Shown: positions 8,149-17,730, counted from the first letter of the stretch. The stretch is 64,000 bases of DNA from Ancylomarina euxina (GCF_003863355.1 NZ_QQWG01000009.1:62001-126000), one strand, 5' to 3'. Notes: a model not told the origin generated them from the letters alone. Program-made: numbers and translations.

Positions 8149-11100
8149 ATGAAAGTTGAGAAAAATTTCAGCAATGATGAAATAAAACAGTTATGGGACA
8201 CGTTTGGATCAATTTCTCAAGAAGAAATGTTTCAATGCTTCAATGTTCACCTAAGCGAACTAAATGGAATCTCCGATACCTACAAGGAATTCTATGAGTC
8301 ACTTAGCAAATCAAAAAATGAGGACAAAAACAATTTTGCTTGCTTAAGTGAGTTTAATCAATCCATACTCAAACTCTTACTAGAGAGCCAAGAAAAGATG
8401 CTTGATAGGGATTTTAGTAAGATTACTCAAACTTATTTATCCAAACTCAGCTCTTTGAGTTTAAACAAAACCATTATTCGAAGAGAGAAATTCTCTCCAT
8501 ACGTCTTTTCTAAAAAGGATAAGCTATCTGTTTTCCTCAAGAAATTGAGTATAAACTCAAAATTCACAATCAAAGTTCAAAGAAGAAAATTCTTCAACAT
8601 ATTCCGAAGAATATTTAAGATGAATCTTTTAGGTCTTGATACTTTCCAAACCCGTAAGATTCCCTATAAATATATGGTAGACTATTATTTTGGTATTCAG
8701 CTACCCAAACAAATGGCCAATAGTTTACACGAAATCATGCAAATTAAAAGTATTGTTTTATTAGACTTATGGCGATTCGATAATGATTTTGATACTGAAA
8801 TACAAAACCAATTATTAGAAATCCAAACCGATCAAATAGAACTTATTTCAGATAAATATTCAATAAACGAAGTTATTGCCATACAAAAGCAACGACTTAA
8901 TGATTTAACAGATAAACTAAAAAATGATATTACTTTAATAAATTCGACCCTGTTTGATACGCTTGACCAAGCATTACTACGAGTAGACACACCTGAAATG
9001 CCCAGAAATAAATTCCAGCCCAATAACATAAAAGCTGAACAGAACCTGTTGTTTACTACTATTGATTTAGAGAATCAGAAATGGCATAATACACATCGGA
9101 CTTTATTAGATGACTGGTCATTGGATGTTGAAATCGTACGCCTTTATTTCACTGTCCTGAGTGATTACACAGATCTACATTCAAAAATAAGCAAATTTAT
9201 AGATGAACATTTAAGCCTGAACATTGAGCAATTACGTGAATTCATAAGTGCTTCAGTCAAGCGAATTCAGGACAATGCCACTACAGCTAAGGAACTAACT
9301 CAAGTTTTAAACGAGGAAAGATCTAAAGTCTCCAATGACTTTATTGATAAAATGCTTGCCCAAACAATTAAAAAATTATCAGGGAGCATTACTCAAGATA
9401 TAGAAAAGTTTAATTCCAGAATGATCAGCCTTATCAATAATGTTTCAGACAAGCGTAGCTTTATAAAAAGTAAAAATTACGAGCGAGGCATCCGAAGTTC
9501 AGAGATCAATTGGCTATCACCTAAAGAACTTTTAAACTTTGAAGCTCTTCCTCATTTTGAAGCATCGATAAAAGAAATTAAACAATTTATTGAAGCCAAT
9601 ATGAAAAAAGCAAGAGTTAAGCTTCTTGCTATGGGAACTGTAAGTGATTTTAGTCTCGAGTCAGCTCAAATCATGTTACAAAATAAAAAAGGGGCAATAA
9701 AATCTACCGCTCAAGTTGCGGAAGAAGGTCTTAATCGTGCCTTAAGCCATTTAGATGAAGTAACAGAGCTTATGGAGGGGATAAAACAAGAACCACAGGA
9801 ACAGCTTCATCAAACCATTACAACTTTTAATACAGAGATTCAGAAACTCAAGAATATCGATACCATCCTTGAGCTGAATTTACAGATTGTGAAAATTAAG
9901 GCTATTGAACGATCAAAAAAGCTAAGAAAAGATGCCATTACTTGGATTCTGACCATTGTTCCCAGAATAATCGATTTTGTGAAAAAACATATTTCTGGCA
10001 CTACGGGCTATATTGCTGAAATAAAAAAACATCTGGGTGTAAGGGATATAAAAAAAGTACAAATCTCTCACGAGCTTCCAGAATTTATTCGCCAAACAGA
10101 ACTGGCCCTAAAAAAACTACCCTTCGTTTACCAACGCCTTTACCAGTTAACACCTACCGATGAAGATCGTTTTTTTGTTAATCGTCAGGCAGAGTTGGAG
10201 AGCTTACAAAAAGCCTTTTCTGATTGGACAAAAGATCGTTTTGTCACTACAGCACTTATTTCAGAAAAAGGGAATGGAGCGACTTCATTATTAAAGATTT
10301 TTCTAAACAAAATTGAAACTGATATTCCTATTATTCATCAATCATCAGATAAAAAGATATACAATACTCAAGCTTATCTGACATTCTTTTCTGAAATATT
10401 TGAACAAGAAAAATTTGAATCGAACGAAGAAATTATTGATTATCTAAATAATCGAACCGATTATTTGATTCTTATTATTGAGAACCTCCATCACTTTTTT
10501 ATTAAAAAAGTAAATGGATTTGAATGCCAAAAAATGCTTTTCGAACTCATGTCCAGAACTTCTAAAAAAGTATTCTGGATTGCGAGTTATACCATACATT
10601 CTTGGGAGTATCTTAAAAAGACGGTACGTGTATCCGAACATTTTACCAAAGAGATTCAACTGCAAAAGTTTGATGGTGAAATGCTGGATGAGGTTATTTT
10701 CAAACGCAATAATCTTAGTGGTTACAAGATTGAATTTGAACCATCAAAAGAAAACCTTAGCTCCAAAACCTTTCAGAAAATGAATGACGATGATAGACAA
10801 TCCTATTTAAGGAAACATTTTTTCATTGAGCTAAATCAAATGTCTAATGGAAATGTTAGTTTAGCTCAGCTATACTGGCTTCGCTCTACATGCTCGGTAA
10901 GCGATGATACTATAAACATTAGTTCTCTACGTGAAATCGATGCCTCCTTTGTTAAAGATTTACCTGCAGAACATTTATTTGCCATGCATACCATACTGAT
11001 ACACGACGGTTTAAACCTCGAAGATTATGCACTATCCTTAAACATACCTGAAAGTAATTGCGGAAATGTATTAATCCCAATGCTAGAAAAAGGTTTACTT

Positions 11101-11187
11101 ATTCGTCCTAAAGAAAAATTCAATATTAATCCTATTATATTCAGACAGGTAGTCAGTTTATTAAGCTCACACAACTTTATCAACTAA
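8149..11187 (+). CDS. large coiled-coil protein with degenerate P-loop ATPase-like domain and C-terminal winged helix
   Basis: A 1012-residue protein not recognised as any named family. Residues 1-650 are charged, helix-rich and probably coiled coil, with no signal peptide and no convincing membrane span. Residues about 670-900 look like an AAA+/STAND-type NTPase module: FFVNRQAELESL is the usual lead-in, then ALISEKGNGATSLL (705-715) sits where a Walker A belongs and YLILIIENLHHFF (772-784) where Walker B belongs. Both are degenerate: the Walker A lysine is A711, the first glycine is S705, and the Walker B acid pair reads E778-N779. The last 80 residues (LNLEDYALSLNIPE, MLEKGLLI) look like a winged helix. 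The gene is followed 10 bp later by an MscS channel gene. ATP binding or hydrolysis is doubtful. Confidence 0.6.
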   Translation: MKVEKNFSNDEIKQLWDTFGSISQEEMFQCFNVHLSELNGISDTYKEFYESLSKSKNEDKNNFACLSEFNQSILKLLLESQEKMLDRDFSKITQTYLSKLSSLSLNKTIIRREKFSPYVFSKKDKLSVFLKKLSINSKFTIKVQRRKFFNIFRRIFKMNLLGLDTFQTRKIPYKYMVDYYFGIQLPKQMANSLHEIMQIKSIVLLDLWRFDNDFDTEIQNQLLEIQTDQIELISDKYSINEVIAIQKQRLNDLTDKLKNDITLINSTLFDTLDQALLRVDTPEMPRNKFQPNNIKAEQNLLFTTIDLENQKWHNTHRTLLDDWSLDVEIVRLYFTVLSDYTDLHSKISKFIDEHLSLNIEQLREFISASVKRIQDNATTAKELTQVLNEERSKVSNDFIDKMLAQTIKKLSGSITQDIEKFNSRMISLINNVSDKRSFIKSKNYERGIRSSEINWLSPKELLNFEALPHFEASIKEIKQFIEANMKKARVKLLAMGTVSDFSLESAQIMLQNKKGAIKSTAQVAEEGLNRALSHLDEVTELMEGIKQEPQEQLHQTITTFNTEIQKLKNIDTILELNLQIVKIKAIERSKKLRKDAITWILTIVPRIIDFVKKHISGTTGYIAEIKKHLGVRDIKKVQISHELPEFIRQTELALKKLPFVYQRLYQLTPTDEDRFFVNRQAELESLQKAFSDWTKDRFVTTALISEKGNGATSLLKIFLNKIETDIPIIHQSSDKKIYNTQAYLTFFSEIFEQEKFESNEEIIDYLNNRTDYLILIIENLHHFFIKKVNGFECQKMLFELMSRTSKKVFWIASYTIHSWEYLKKTVRVSEHFTKEIQLQKFDGEMLDEVIFKRNNLSGYKIEFEPSKENLSSKTFQKMNDDDRQSYLRKHFFIELNQMSNGNVSLAQLYWLRSTCSVSDDTINISSLREIDASFVKDLPAEHLFAMHTILIHDGLNLEDYALSLNIPESNCGNVLIPMLEKGLLIRPKEKFNINPIIFRQVVSLLSSHNFIN

Positions 11188-11197
11188 TTGTATCACA

Positions 11198-12316
11198 ATG
11201 AAACATTTTACCTTTTTCCTTTTATGTCTGTTGATAGGATACTTATATCCACAAACCGCCACAGCTCAAGATACAATCCTCTTTAAGTCTCTGACAAACT
11301 GGAATGATACTTCGGTAAATGCACTTAATTTGGAAAGAATAAAGTCTGAGCCCCTTATCAAGATCAAGACGCCTGCTATAAAAAAAGACAGCTCTACATC
11401 CACTCCTGATACCATTGAGCGTGTGCAAGATAAAGTGGCAAAAGATAAAATCAATTCACATGAGCAGGACACAAACCTATTTAGTGCAAAAAATCTATTC
11501 TCTAGTTTCGAACAAAAAGTACCAAATAAACCCAAGGATGTATTAGAAGTTATTTCCTTATCAAAAATTTTCTGGACTCTCATTCTTATAATAGTAGGCT
11601 ATTATTTTATTCAATTAGTCATTAAAATTCTCTATATCTTTTCTGAACGAAGTGCTCGATTTCGTATCACTATAAAAGGTATTATTCCCGTTTTTCGGAT
11701 TCTAACTTGGGCCATCATTATTTTTGCCATTATAAAAGGCATTTACGACCCACCCTTCGAAACGGTTATCGCTTTTACCGCATCAGTTGGTATTGCTATT
11801 GGTTTGGCAGCACAAGATTTACTCAAAAATGTATTTGGTGGCATGGCCTTGCTTCTGGACAGACCCTTTATGGTCGGGGACAAAATTGACAGCGGAAAAT
11901 ATTACGGGGAAGTGATTGAAATTGGACTAAGAGCCACCAGACTGGTTACTGCAGACGATTCGGTTGTTTCAGTGCCTAATGCTGAGCTTGTAAACTCATC
12001 AGTGTCCAACTCCAACTCGGGCGAACTCAATTGCCAGGTGGTTGCAGAAATATATCTGCCTATTGATATTGACACCTTCAAAGTAAGACAAATTGCGACC
12101 GAGAGTGCTCAAGTTTCTCGATACGTTTATCTCAACAAACCCATTACGGTTCTATTTTTTAATGAGGTAAAAGAAAGACGTTCTTATCTTAAAATGAGGA
12201 TAAAAGCCTATGTGATGGATATTCGCTACGAATTTCAATTTAAAAGCGATATGACAGAAATCGTTATACGCGAACTGCTAAAAGAAGGACTTATTTCAAA
12301 GGATGAATTATTTTAA
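11198..12316 (+). CDS. mechanosensitive ion channel family protein (MscS type)
   Basis: A 372-residue inner-membrane protein. It has a signal peptide (MKHFTFFLLCLLIGYLYP, cleavage near TATAQ), a periplasmic linker to about residue 105 and then three membrane segments. The last of these is the pore helix, running into GLAAQDLLKNVFGGMALLL and DRPFMVGDKID, the MscS hallmark. A beta domain (GEVIEIGLRATRLVTADDS, VPNAELVNSSVSN) and the C-terminal alpha/beta domain follow. It opens under membrane tension and lets small solutes out. It lies 10 bp behind the ATPase-like gene, so the two are probably co-transcribed, and a bidirectional terminator closes the unit. Confidence 0.9.
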   Translation: MKHFTFFLLCLLIGYLYPQTATAQDTILFKSLTNWNDTSVNALNLERIKSEPLIKIKTPAIKKDSSTSTPDTIERVQDKVAKDKINSHEQDTNLFSAKNLFSSFEQKVPNKPKDVLEVISLSKIFWTLILIIVGYYFIQLVIKILYIFSERSARFRITIKGIIPVFRILTWAIIIFAIIKGIYDPPFETVIAFTASVGIAIGLAAQDLLKNVFGGMALLLDRPFMVGDKIDSGKYYGEVIEIGLRATRLVTADDSVVSVPNAELVNSSVSNSNSGELNCQVVAEIYLPIDIDTFKVRQIATESAQVSRYVYLNKPITVLFFNEVKERRSYLKMRIKAYVMDIRYEFQFKSDMTEIVIRELLKEGLISKDELF

Positions 12317-12324
12317 ATACCAGT

Positions 12325-12363
12325 CAAAAAAAATACCGACCTCATCAAAAGTCGGTATTTTTT
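12325..12363. terminator. bidirectional terminator between mscS-like gene and ABC-F gene
   Basis: A 9-bp stem (12332-12340 with 12351-12359) is flanked by an A run on the left and a T run on the right. It can therefore terminate both the plus-strand channel gene and the minus-strand ABC-F gene that converge here. Confidence 0.85.
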
Positions 12364-12381
12364 ACTTTATATCGTAGTTCT

Positions 12382-14247
12382 TTAATTTCCAATTTCACTT
12401 AACTCTAACCAACGCATTTCTTTTTCGTCAATCAAATCCATGACTTCTTGTATACGAGCCGATTTGATCATTAAATCCTCATTAGATAAAGTTCCAGAGC
12501 TCATTGCTTTTTCGATAGCATCTTTTTCCACATTCAAGCTTTCCATATCCTTTTCTAATTGTTCAAACTCCCGCTTCTCATTGAAAGTCATCTTGGTTTT
12601 GGTGCTCTGCTTTGGTTTTTCCTTCTTTACTTTCACTGGTTTTTCAATCTGCTTCTGCTCCAACTCTTCTTCCTCAAGAGTATCTCTATAAATGGTATAG
12701 TTGCCTGGGAAATTTCTGATTTGCCCCTGCCCTTCAAACACAAACATATGCTCAACCACCTTATCCATAAAGTAACGGTCGTGAGATACAATAATTAAAC
12801 AGCCTTTAAAATTCATCAGATAATCCTCCAGAACATTCAGAGTCATAATATCCAAATCATTGGTAGGCTCATCCAAAATCAGGAAGTTTGGATTTTTCAT
12901 CAAAACCGTCATCAGATAAAGTCGGCGTTTTTCGCCCCCACTCAACTTCGATACCAGGTTATACTGTGTTTTGGTTGGGAAGAGAAAATACTCCAAAAAT
13001 TGAGAGGCAGACATCACTTTACCATTACCCAAGTCGATACTTTCAGCAATTTCTTTGATGACTTCAATTATTTTCTGATTCTCGTTGATGTTCATACCAT
13101 CCTGCTTATAGTAGCCGTAGACAACAGTCTCACCAATTTCGATATTTCCAGAGTCAGCCTCAATATTTTGAGTAATGATATTCAAGAATGTCGATTTTCC
13201 TGTTCCATTCTTTCCGATAATCCCAATCTTCTCACCTCTTTGGAATTTATAGGAGAAGTCCTTTAAGATCTTCAAATCACCAAAGCTCTTATTCAAATGT
13301 TCGAATTCGAGTATTTTGGTTCCCAATCGAGCAGATTTAATATCAAGATCCATTTTATCCTCACGATAACTATTACTCGCCTTTTCCTTTAATTCATAGA
13401 AGGCATCAATTCTCGACTTAGCCTTTGTAGCACGCGCCTGAGGCATGCGTCGCATCCACTCCTGCTCAGTTTTCAGTAAACTTTTAGCTTTACCAGCCTC
13501 AGCATTCTGATTATGAATTCTTTCTTCACGCTTTTCCAAATAGTAGGTGTAATTCCCCTTATATGAATGAATACTAGTAGCATCCATTTCAATAATCTCG
13601 TTACATACTCTATCAAGAAAATACCTATCGTGAGTCACCATTAAAAGAGTGCCTTTAGATTTCTTCAAGTATTCTTCTAACCATTCAATCATCTCTAGAT
13701 CCAAATGGTTAGTTGGCTCATCGAGCATTAGGAAGTCAGGATCAGTAATCAGCACCTTAGCCATACCAATACGCTTTTTCTGCCCACCAGAAAGCTGAGA
13801 AATTGGCTGATCGAAGTTGGTAATCTTCAGCTTAGAAAGAATCTGCTTTACCTTTACTTCATAATCCCAGGCTTTGTGCAAATCCATCTTTTCGAGAATC
13901 TCAGTCATACCCTCTTCCTGACCCGAGTCAATCATCCTTTCATAATCTCGAATGACAGATAATACAGGATCAGCTGAATTGAACAACTCATTGATAACTG
14001 TATTATTTTCATTCATTTCAGGAATCTGCTCCAAATAACCCAACTTAATATCTTTACGAAAAGACATCTCCCCACTATCTGGACTATCTTTTCCCGCAAT
14101 AATATTTAAGAGCGAGGTTTTTCCCGTTCCATTTTTAGCTATCAGAGCAATCTTTTGTCCCTGCCCAACACCAAAATTAATGTCGGTGAATAAAATCTTA
14201 TCACCGTAGCTTTTGCTAAAGTTTTCTATTTGTAAGTATGATATCAT
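12382..14247 (-). CDS. ABC-F family ATP-binding protein (Uup-like)
   Basis: A 621-residue soluble protein with two ABC ATPase domains and no membrane segments. Walker A motifs are AKNGTGKTS (about 36-44) and GKNGTGKST (about 346-354). The signatures are LSGGQKKR and LSGGEKRR, and the Walker B motifs are FLMLDEPTNHLD and FLILDEPTNDLD. The linker between domains and a Lys/Glu-rich coiled-coil tail (about 535-621) fit the Uup branch of ABC-F proteins, which act on ribosomes or branched DNA intermediates. A resistance-type ABC-F cannot be excluded, but the genomic setting is housekeeping. A perfect -7 element (complement at 14273-14281) lies 25 bp upstream. Confidence 0.9.
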   Translation of the reverse strand: MISYLQIENFSKSYGDKILFTDINFGVGQGQKIALIAKNGTGKTSLLNIIAGKDSPDSGEMSFRKDIKLGYLEQIPEMNENNTVINELFNSADPVLSVIRDYERMIDSGQEEGMTEILEKMDLHKAWDYEVKVKQILSKLKITNFDQPISQLSGGQKKRIGMAKVLITDPDFLMLDEPTNHLDLEMIEWLEEYLKKSKGTLLMVTHDRYFLDRVCNEIIEMDATSIHSYKGNYTYYLEKREERIHNQNAEAGKAKSLLKTEQEWMRRMPQARATKAKSRIDAFYELKEKASNSYREDKMDLDIKSARLGTKILEFEHLNKSFGDLKILKDFSYKFQRGEKIGIIGKNGTGKSTFLNIITQNIEADSGNIEIGETVVYGYYKQDGMNINENQKIIEVIKEIAESIDLGNGKVMSASQFLEYFLFPTKTQYNLVSKLSGGEKRRLYLMTVLMKNPNFLILDEPTNDLDIMTLNVLEDYLMNFKGCLIIVSHDRYFMDKVVEHMFVFEGQGQIRNFPGNYTIYRDTLEEEELEQKQIEKPVKVKKEKPKQSTKTKMTFNEKREFEQLEKDMESLNVEKDAIEKAMSSGTLSNEDLMIKSARIQEVMDLIDEKEMRWLELSEIGN

Positions 14248-14272
14248 GAATGGCTTTACTTTCGATTAGTTT

Positions 14273-14281
14273 GCAAATTTA
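14273..14281 (-). promoter_or_regulatory. Bacteroidetes -7 element for the ABC-F gene (TAAATTTGC)
   Basis: A perfect TAnnTTTGC on the minus strand, 25 bp before the start at 14247. No good -33 TTG was found at the expected distance. Confidence 0.5.
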
Positions 14282-14334
14282 CGAATTAGAAACGACACAC
14301 TATCTTATTATCTAATCCGAATTTTATAAACTAG

Positions 14335-14368
14335 AAAAATCCTGCTGACAATATGCAACAGGATTTTA
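14335..14368 (-). terminator. terminator of the papain-like protease gene
   Basis: On the minus strand an 8-bp stem (14337-14344 with 14359-14366) is followed by a short T run, 33 bp past the stop codon at 14401. Confidence 0.65.
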
Positions 14369-14400
14369 ACATTAACCTCAACCAACTAAAAATTGATAAT

Positions 14401-15252
14401 TTATAATTCGGTCACAACGTAAGCTTCTTGCCAAACTTTTGACATGATACTATATGAAATCCATCCAAAACCATCGGTTCCCCATGAAGTTCCCCAAGAA
14501 TTAATGACTTTAAAAGCATTCTTAGTATCATCATAACCCACAACACAATAACAATGTCCTCCTAAATTTCTACCTCTTGCAGAAGTTTGGATTTCACCAT
14601 AACCAAGATTCATAAATGTTTTATAAACAGAACCCCCAACTACAATTGGCTTACCAGCTGCTAACTGATCCTTAAAAGCATCAAGGGTTACAGATAAACG
14701 AGTGTAATTTGCAATCTTATAATTTGCAGCTAAAGCGGCCTGATTATTATCAGGATACAAATCACAAGAAACGTCAGTGTATGGCATATTAGCCCATAAA
14801 CAAACACCTTGATCTTGAATTAAATTCAAACCACTTGTTACATAGGAACCGCTGCCGCAGTCACCTACCTTAATTTGGTTGTAAATGAATTCTGGGCTAA
14901 AAATATTGTAATCTAAGCTATAAGCGCCTCCATTAAGGGATTGCCAGGAAATACTTCTTGCAGCATAACCTACTCCCCAAGAAACACATGAACCTTCACC
15001 TCCTTGATTTCTAACAGGGGGACAGTTAAGTGCTACTGAAGTTGGATAGGCTTTAGTTTTACTGATAGCTCCAGCTAAAGGGATTTTATTGTATTCTGCC
15101 TCAGGTAATGGTAAATAACCTGTATTTATACTTACTTCCTGAATGGCTTCTTCCTGAATTTCATTTTCAGAATTATCACAAGAAGGGAAAGAAAGAATTA
15201 GGGTAGCTGCTGAAAAAACCAACAATGTTGATCTTAAAAATAATTTTTTCAT
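14401..15252 (-). CDS. papain-like (C1A) cysteine peptidase, lipoprotein
   Basis: A 283-residue secreted protease. A type II signal peptide ends in the lipobox SFPSC (lipidated C25). The catalytic set of papain is complete: NQGGEGSCVSWGVGY gives C89, GGHCYCVVGYDD gives H233 and FKVINSWGTSWGTDG gives N251. The usual GSCWAF is SCVSWGVG here. The pro-region is very short (about 50 residues between lipid anchor and mature domain), so a classical inhibitory propeptide seems absent. No type IX secretion C-terminal domain is present; the anchor points to the outer membrane or cell surface. It looks monocistronic, with a terminator after it and a 490-bp AT-rich gap before it. Confidence 0.9.
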   Translation of the reverse strand: MKKLFLRSTLLVFSAATLILSFPSCDNSENEIQEEAIQEVSINTGYLPLPEAEYNKIPLAGAISKTKAYPTSVALNCPPVRNQGGEGSCVSWGVGYAARSISWQSLNGGAYSLDYNIFSPEFIYNQIKVGDCGSGSYVTSGLNLIQDQGVCLWANMPYTDVSCDLYPDNNQAALAANYKIANYTRLSVTLDAFKDQLAAGKPIVVGGSVYKTFMNLGYGEIQTSARGRNLGGHCYCVVGYDDTKNAFKVINSWGTSWGTDGFGWISYSIMSKVWQEAYVVTEL

Positions 15253-15741
15253 AATTTTTTACTTATTCGATTAATAATGGGGTTAGTTAGTCGGTCGAAA
15301 TTTCATAACATCACACATGCACTTTTCATTCTAAATAAGAATGTTGAATTCAAAACTTCATCTCAAATATAGAATAAAATACTGCACATAATCAACACTG
15401 TAACTAAAAATAAAACAAATGAGAAACATAATAAAATATCATTAAATTAGAATAAGGTACGATTAGTCAATTAAAAAACATCATTAGTCATATTTATCAA
15501 ATAACTATTTAGACTAAAAATAAATATAACACAAACCAAGCACATCTATAACCAGCCTACACACTAACCAATAATATGTATATAAAAGCAAGGTGTTTTA
15601 GTAAAAAAACATATATTTTATTTAGGACAACAAACATTACTAAGATCAAATAATGTTTATGCCTTTAAATATCTCTTTTTAGACAAGGAAGTCTTTTATT
15701 AAAATTTACTATTTTCGTAAGCCTAATCAGTAAGTAAATAC
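15253..15741. other. AT-rich intergenic region, no gene seen
   Basis: About 490 bp, very AT-rich, between the divergent protease and nth genes. Stops are frequent in all frames. A weak -7-like TACTATTTTCG (about 15706-15716) sits 26 bp before nth. Nothing else recognisable. Confidence 0.5.
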
Positions 15742-16392
15742 ATGCGAAAGAAAGAACGTTTTGAAAAAGTCATAGCTTGGTTTCAGGAGAATATGCCAAT
15801 TGCAGAAACTGAGCTCCATTATACCAACCCTTACGAACTACTCGTTGCTGTTATACTATCTGCGCAGTGCACCGACAAACGAGTAAACATGATGACTCCG
15901 GCTCTTTTTGAGAAGTATCCAACAGCATTTGATCTATCTCACGCCACTCAGGAGGATATTTTCAATTTTATTCGTTCATGCTCTTATCCCAACAATAAAG
16001 CCAAGCATCTTCTTGGAATGGCTAAGATGCTGGTTGAAAATTTCAAAGAAGAAGTTCCCGATGACATTAAAGAATTGCAGAAAATGCCAGGTGTGGGTCG
16101 GAAAACAGCTAATGTGATTGCCTCAGTGGTTTACGACAAACCAGCCATGGCAGTAGATACACATGTTTTTAGAGTTTCAGCCCGCATGGGTTTAACCACC
16201 AATGCAAAAACACCTCTAGAAACGGAAAAGCAACTCATTAAATATATTCCTGAAGAATTACTTCCAATAGCACATCACTGGTTAATTTTACATGGTCGCT
16301 ATGTATGCATTGCTCGAAAACCTAAATGTAAATCATGTGGCTTGAAAAACTTATGCAAATACTATATTAAAGAACAGAAGAAAGAACTATAA
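15742..16392 (+). CDS. nth: endonuclease III (DNA glycosylase/AP lyase)
   Basis: A 216-residue base-excision repair enzyme that removes oxidised pyrimidines and cuts the abasic site. The helix-hairpin-helix LQKMPGVGRKTANV supplies the catalytic lysine K121, and AVDTHVFRV supplies the catalytic aspartate D139. Both align with K120 and D138 of the E. coli enzyme. The 4Fe-4S cluster loop is intact, with C189, C196, C199 and C205 in C-X6-C-X2-C-X5-C spacing. The stop codon overlaps the ATG of the following Nudix gene by one base, so the two are translationally coupled. Confidence 0.97.
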   Translation: MRKKERFEKVIAWFQENMPIAETELHYTNPYELLVAVILSAQCTDKRVNMMTPALFEKYPTAFDLSHATQEDIFNFIRSCSYPNNKAKHLLGMAKMLVENFKEEVPDDIKELQKMPGVGRKTANVIASVVYDKPAMAVDTHVFRVSARMGLTTNAKTPLETEKQLIKYIPEELLPIAHHWLILHGRYVCIARKPKCKSCGLKNLCKYYIKEQKKEL

Positions 16393-16817
16393 TGTACAGC
16401 TACGAATATCCCCGCCCAGCACTAACGGTTGATTGTGCTGTTTTTTGTCAACACAAAAACATCGACTATATTTTACTCATTGAACGCGCACAGGAACCTT
16501 TCGCAAATTGCTGGGCTTTTCCTGGAGGTTTTGTTGATATGGATGAAGATCTGGATCAGGCAGCCTACCGCGAACTTAAAGAAGAAACCGGGTTTGAGAA
16601 TTGTGAACTTAAACAATTTAAAACCTACGGCGGTCTTAATCGTGATCCTAGAGGAAGAACTGTATCTGTGGTTTACAAAGGGGAACTCAATCTATCAGAA
16701 CTTCCTGCGGTAAAAGGAATGGATGATGCCAAGCAAGCAAAATGGTGGCCAATCGATGACTTGCCACAATTAGCTTTCGATCATGATTTGATAATGACAG
16801 AATTACTTGATAAGTAA
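16392..16817 (+). CDS. Nudix hydrolase
   Basis: A 141-residue hydrolase of nucleoside diphosphates linked to another group. The Nudix box is complete: G-FVDMD-E-DLDQAAY-RELKEETGF, starting about residue 48. The N-terminus (PRPALTVDCAVFC) and the loop GGLNRDPRGRTVSVVY resemble ADP-ribose pyrophosphatase-like or NrtR-type Nudix domains. No winged helix is attached, so a regulator is unlikely. The ATG overlaps the nth stop (TAATG). Coupling with nth fits nucleotide-pool cleaning or repair, but the substrate is unknown. Confidence 0.88.
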   Translation: MYSYEYPRPALTVDCAVFCQHKNIDYILLIERAQEPFANCWAFPGGFVDMDEDLDQAAYRELKEETGFENCELKQFKTYGGLNRDPRGRTVSVVYKGELNLSELPAVKGMDDAKQAKWWPIDDLPQLAFDHDLIMTELLDK

Positions 16818-16988
16818 ATGGGGTAATTTGATGATATGAGAATGTGGGGATTATAGAAACGATACGAAATCCCCCTTTAACTTTAAGTACTCAAGACACT
16901 CTAAGTACTTTAGATACCATAAACATTCCACCTTTACGGATTCCTAAAGTATGATTGCTCACTTTAACCTTTATCCTTGTTCTTACTT

Positions 16989-17627
16989 TTACCTTTTAAT
17001 ACTTTGTTCAAGATATATCAAACTGTCTGGTCCCATATTGAATAATAAATCCAGAATACTCAGGTTCTCAATGAAACCCTGTTTATCGCTAAAAACCTGA
17101 TAATACTCTTTTGAAACAAAGGTTGGATCAACAATAGATTTTAACGCTTTGGGATGAATGCCTTCTCTAAAATCGATAATCTGATTAACATCTTCAATAT
17201 AATCATCCGTTAATTTAATGTCATAATCCAAATCAATCAAAGAACAGATCTCTTCCTGAATTTGAAGATTCATATCCAATAGAAAATCCCATTTCCTATC
17301 AAAAAACTTCTTTAAATCATCGATATAGTATTCGTAAAAAGGTGATGATTGATAGGCTGATTCAATGCCCTTCCAATGCAGTTTTTGCCAATCGGTATCG
17401 TAAGAGATTCTCACGTCCTTTGTTATAATTTTCTTACTACTCGCTTTAACAACTGGTATTGTTAGAGCTAAAGCGCCATTGGCTCCAAAAATATTACATC
17501 GGTTTCTATATGATTGCTTCGAGTAATTCTCAAATTGCTCAATCAATACATTGGGGAATTGAACCAACTTGCTGTAATATTGAATTGGGGCAAAATATGC
17601 AGTAGATAATAGGACTGAGTTTTCCAT
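16989..17627 (-). CDS. WbqC-like family protein
   Basis: A 212-residue cytoplasmic protein matching the WbqC-like family. Key stretches are LLSTAYFAPIQYYSKLVQ at the N-terminus, the conserved YRNRCNIFGANGALALTIPV and DWQKLHWKGIESAYQSSPFYEYY. Family members occur near O-antigen and lipid genes, but the reaction is not established. It lies downstream of lepB and dapB on the same strand, an association common in Bacteroidota. A hairpin after lepB suggests it is partly or wholly transcribed on its own. Confidence 0.85.
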   Translation of the reverse strand: MENSVLLSTAYFAPIQYYSKLVQFPNVLIEQFENYSKQSYRNRCNIFGANGALALTIPVVKASSKKIITKDVRISYDTDWQKLHWKGIESAYQSSPFYEYYIDDLKKFFDRKWDFLLDMNLQIQEEICSLIDLDYDIKLTDDYIEDVNQIIDFREGIHPKALKSIVDPTFVSKEYYQVFSDKQGFIENLSILDLLFNMGPDSLIYLEQSIKR

Positions 17628-17668
17628 CTTCTTTTTCTTGATTTTGTGCGAAACTACAAAAATAATGA

Positions 17669-17704
17669 ATAAAAATTAAGGCTATCCCAATAGAGATAGC
17701 CTTT
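17669..17704 (-). terminator. terminator of lepB
   Basis: On the minus strand a 9-bp perfect stem (17695-17703 with 17678-17686) is followed by a T-rich stretch, 27 bp past the lepB stop. Confidence 0.8.
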
Positions 17705-17730
17705 AATATTCGATTTAAGAAATTCGAATA

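Noticed and set aside
8149-11187. Calling the large protein a known anti-phage STAND NTPase
   Set aside because: The P-loop is degraded, no effector or repeat sensor domain is visible, and the neighbour is an MscS channel; the evidence does not reach a named defence system.
12440-13266. Several plus-strand ORFs inside the ABC-F gene
   Set aside because: They lie antisense to a fully conserved two-domain ABC protein and have no independent features.
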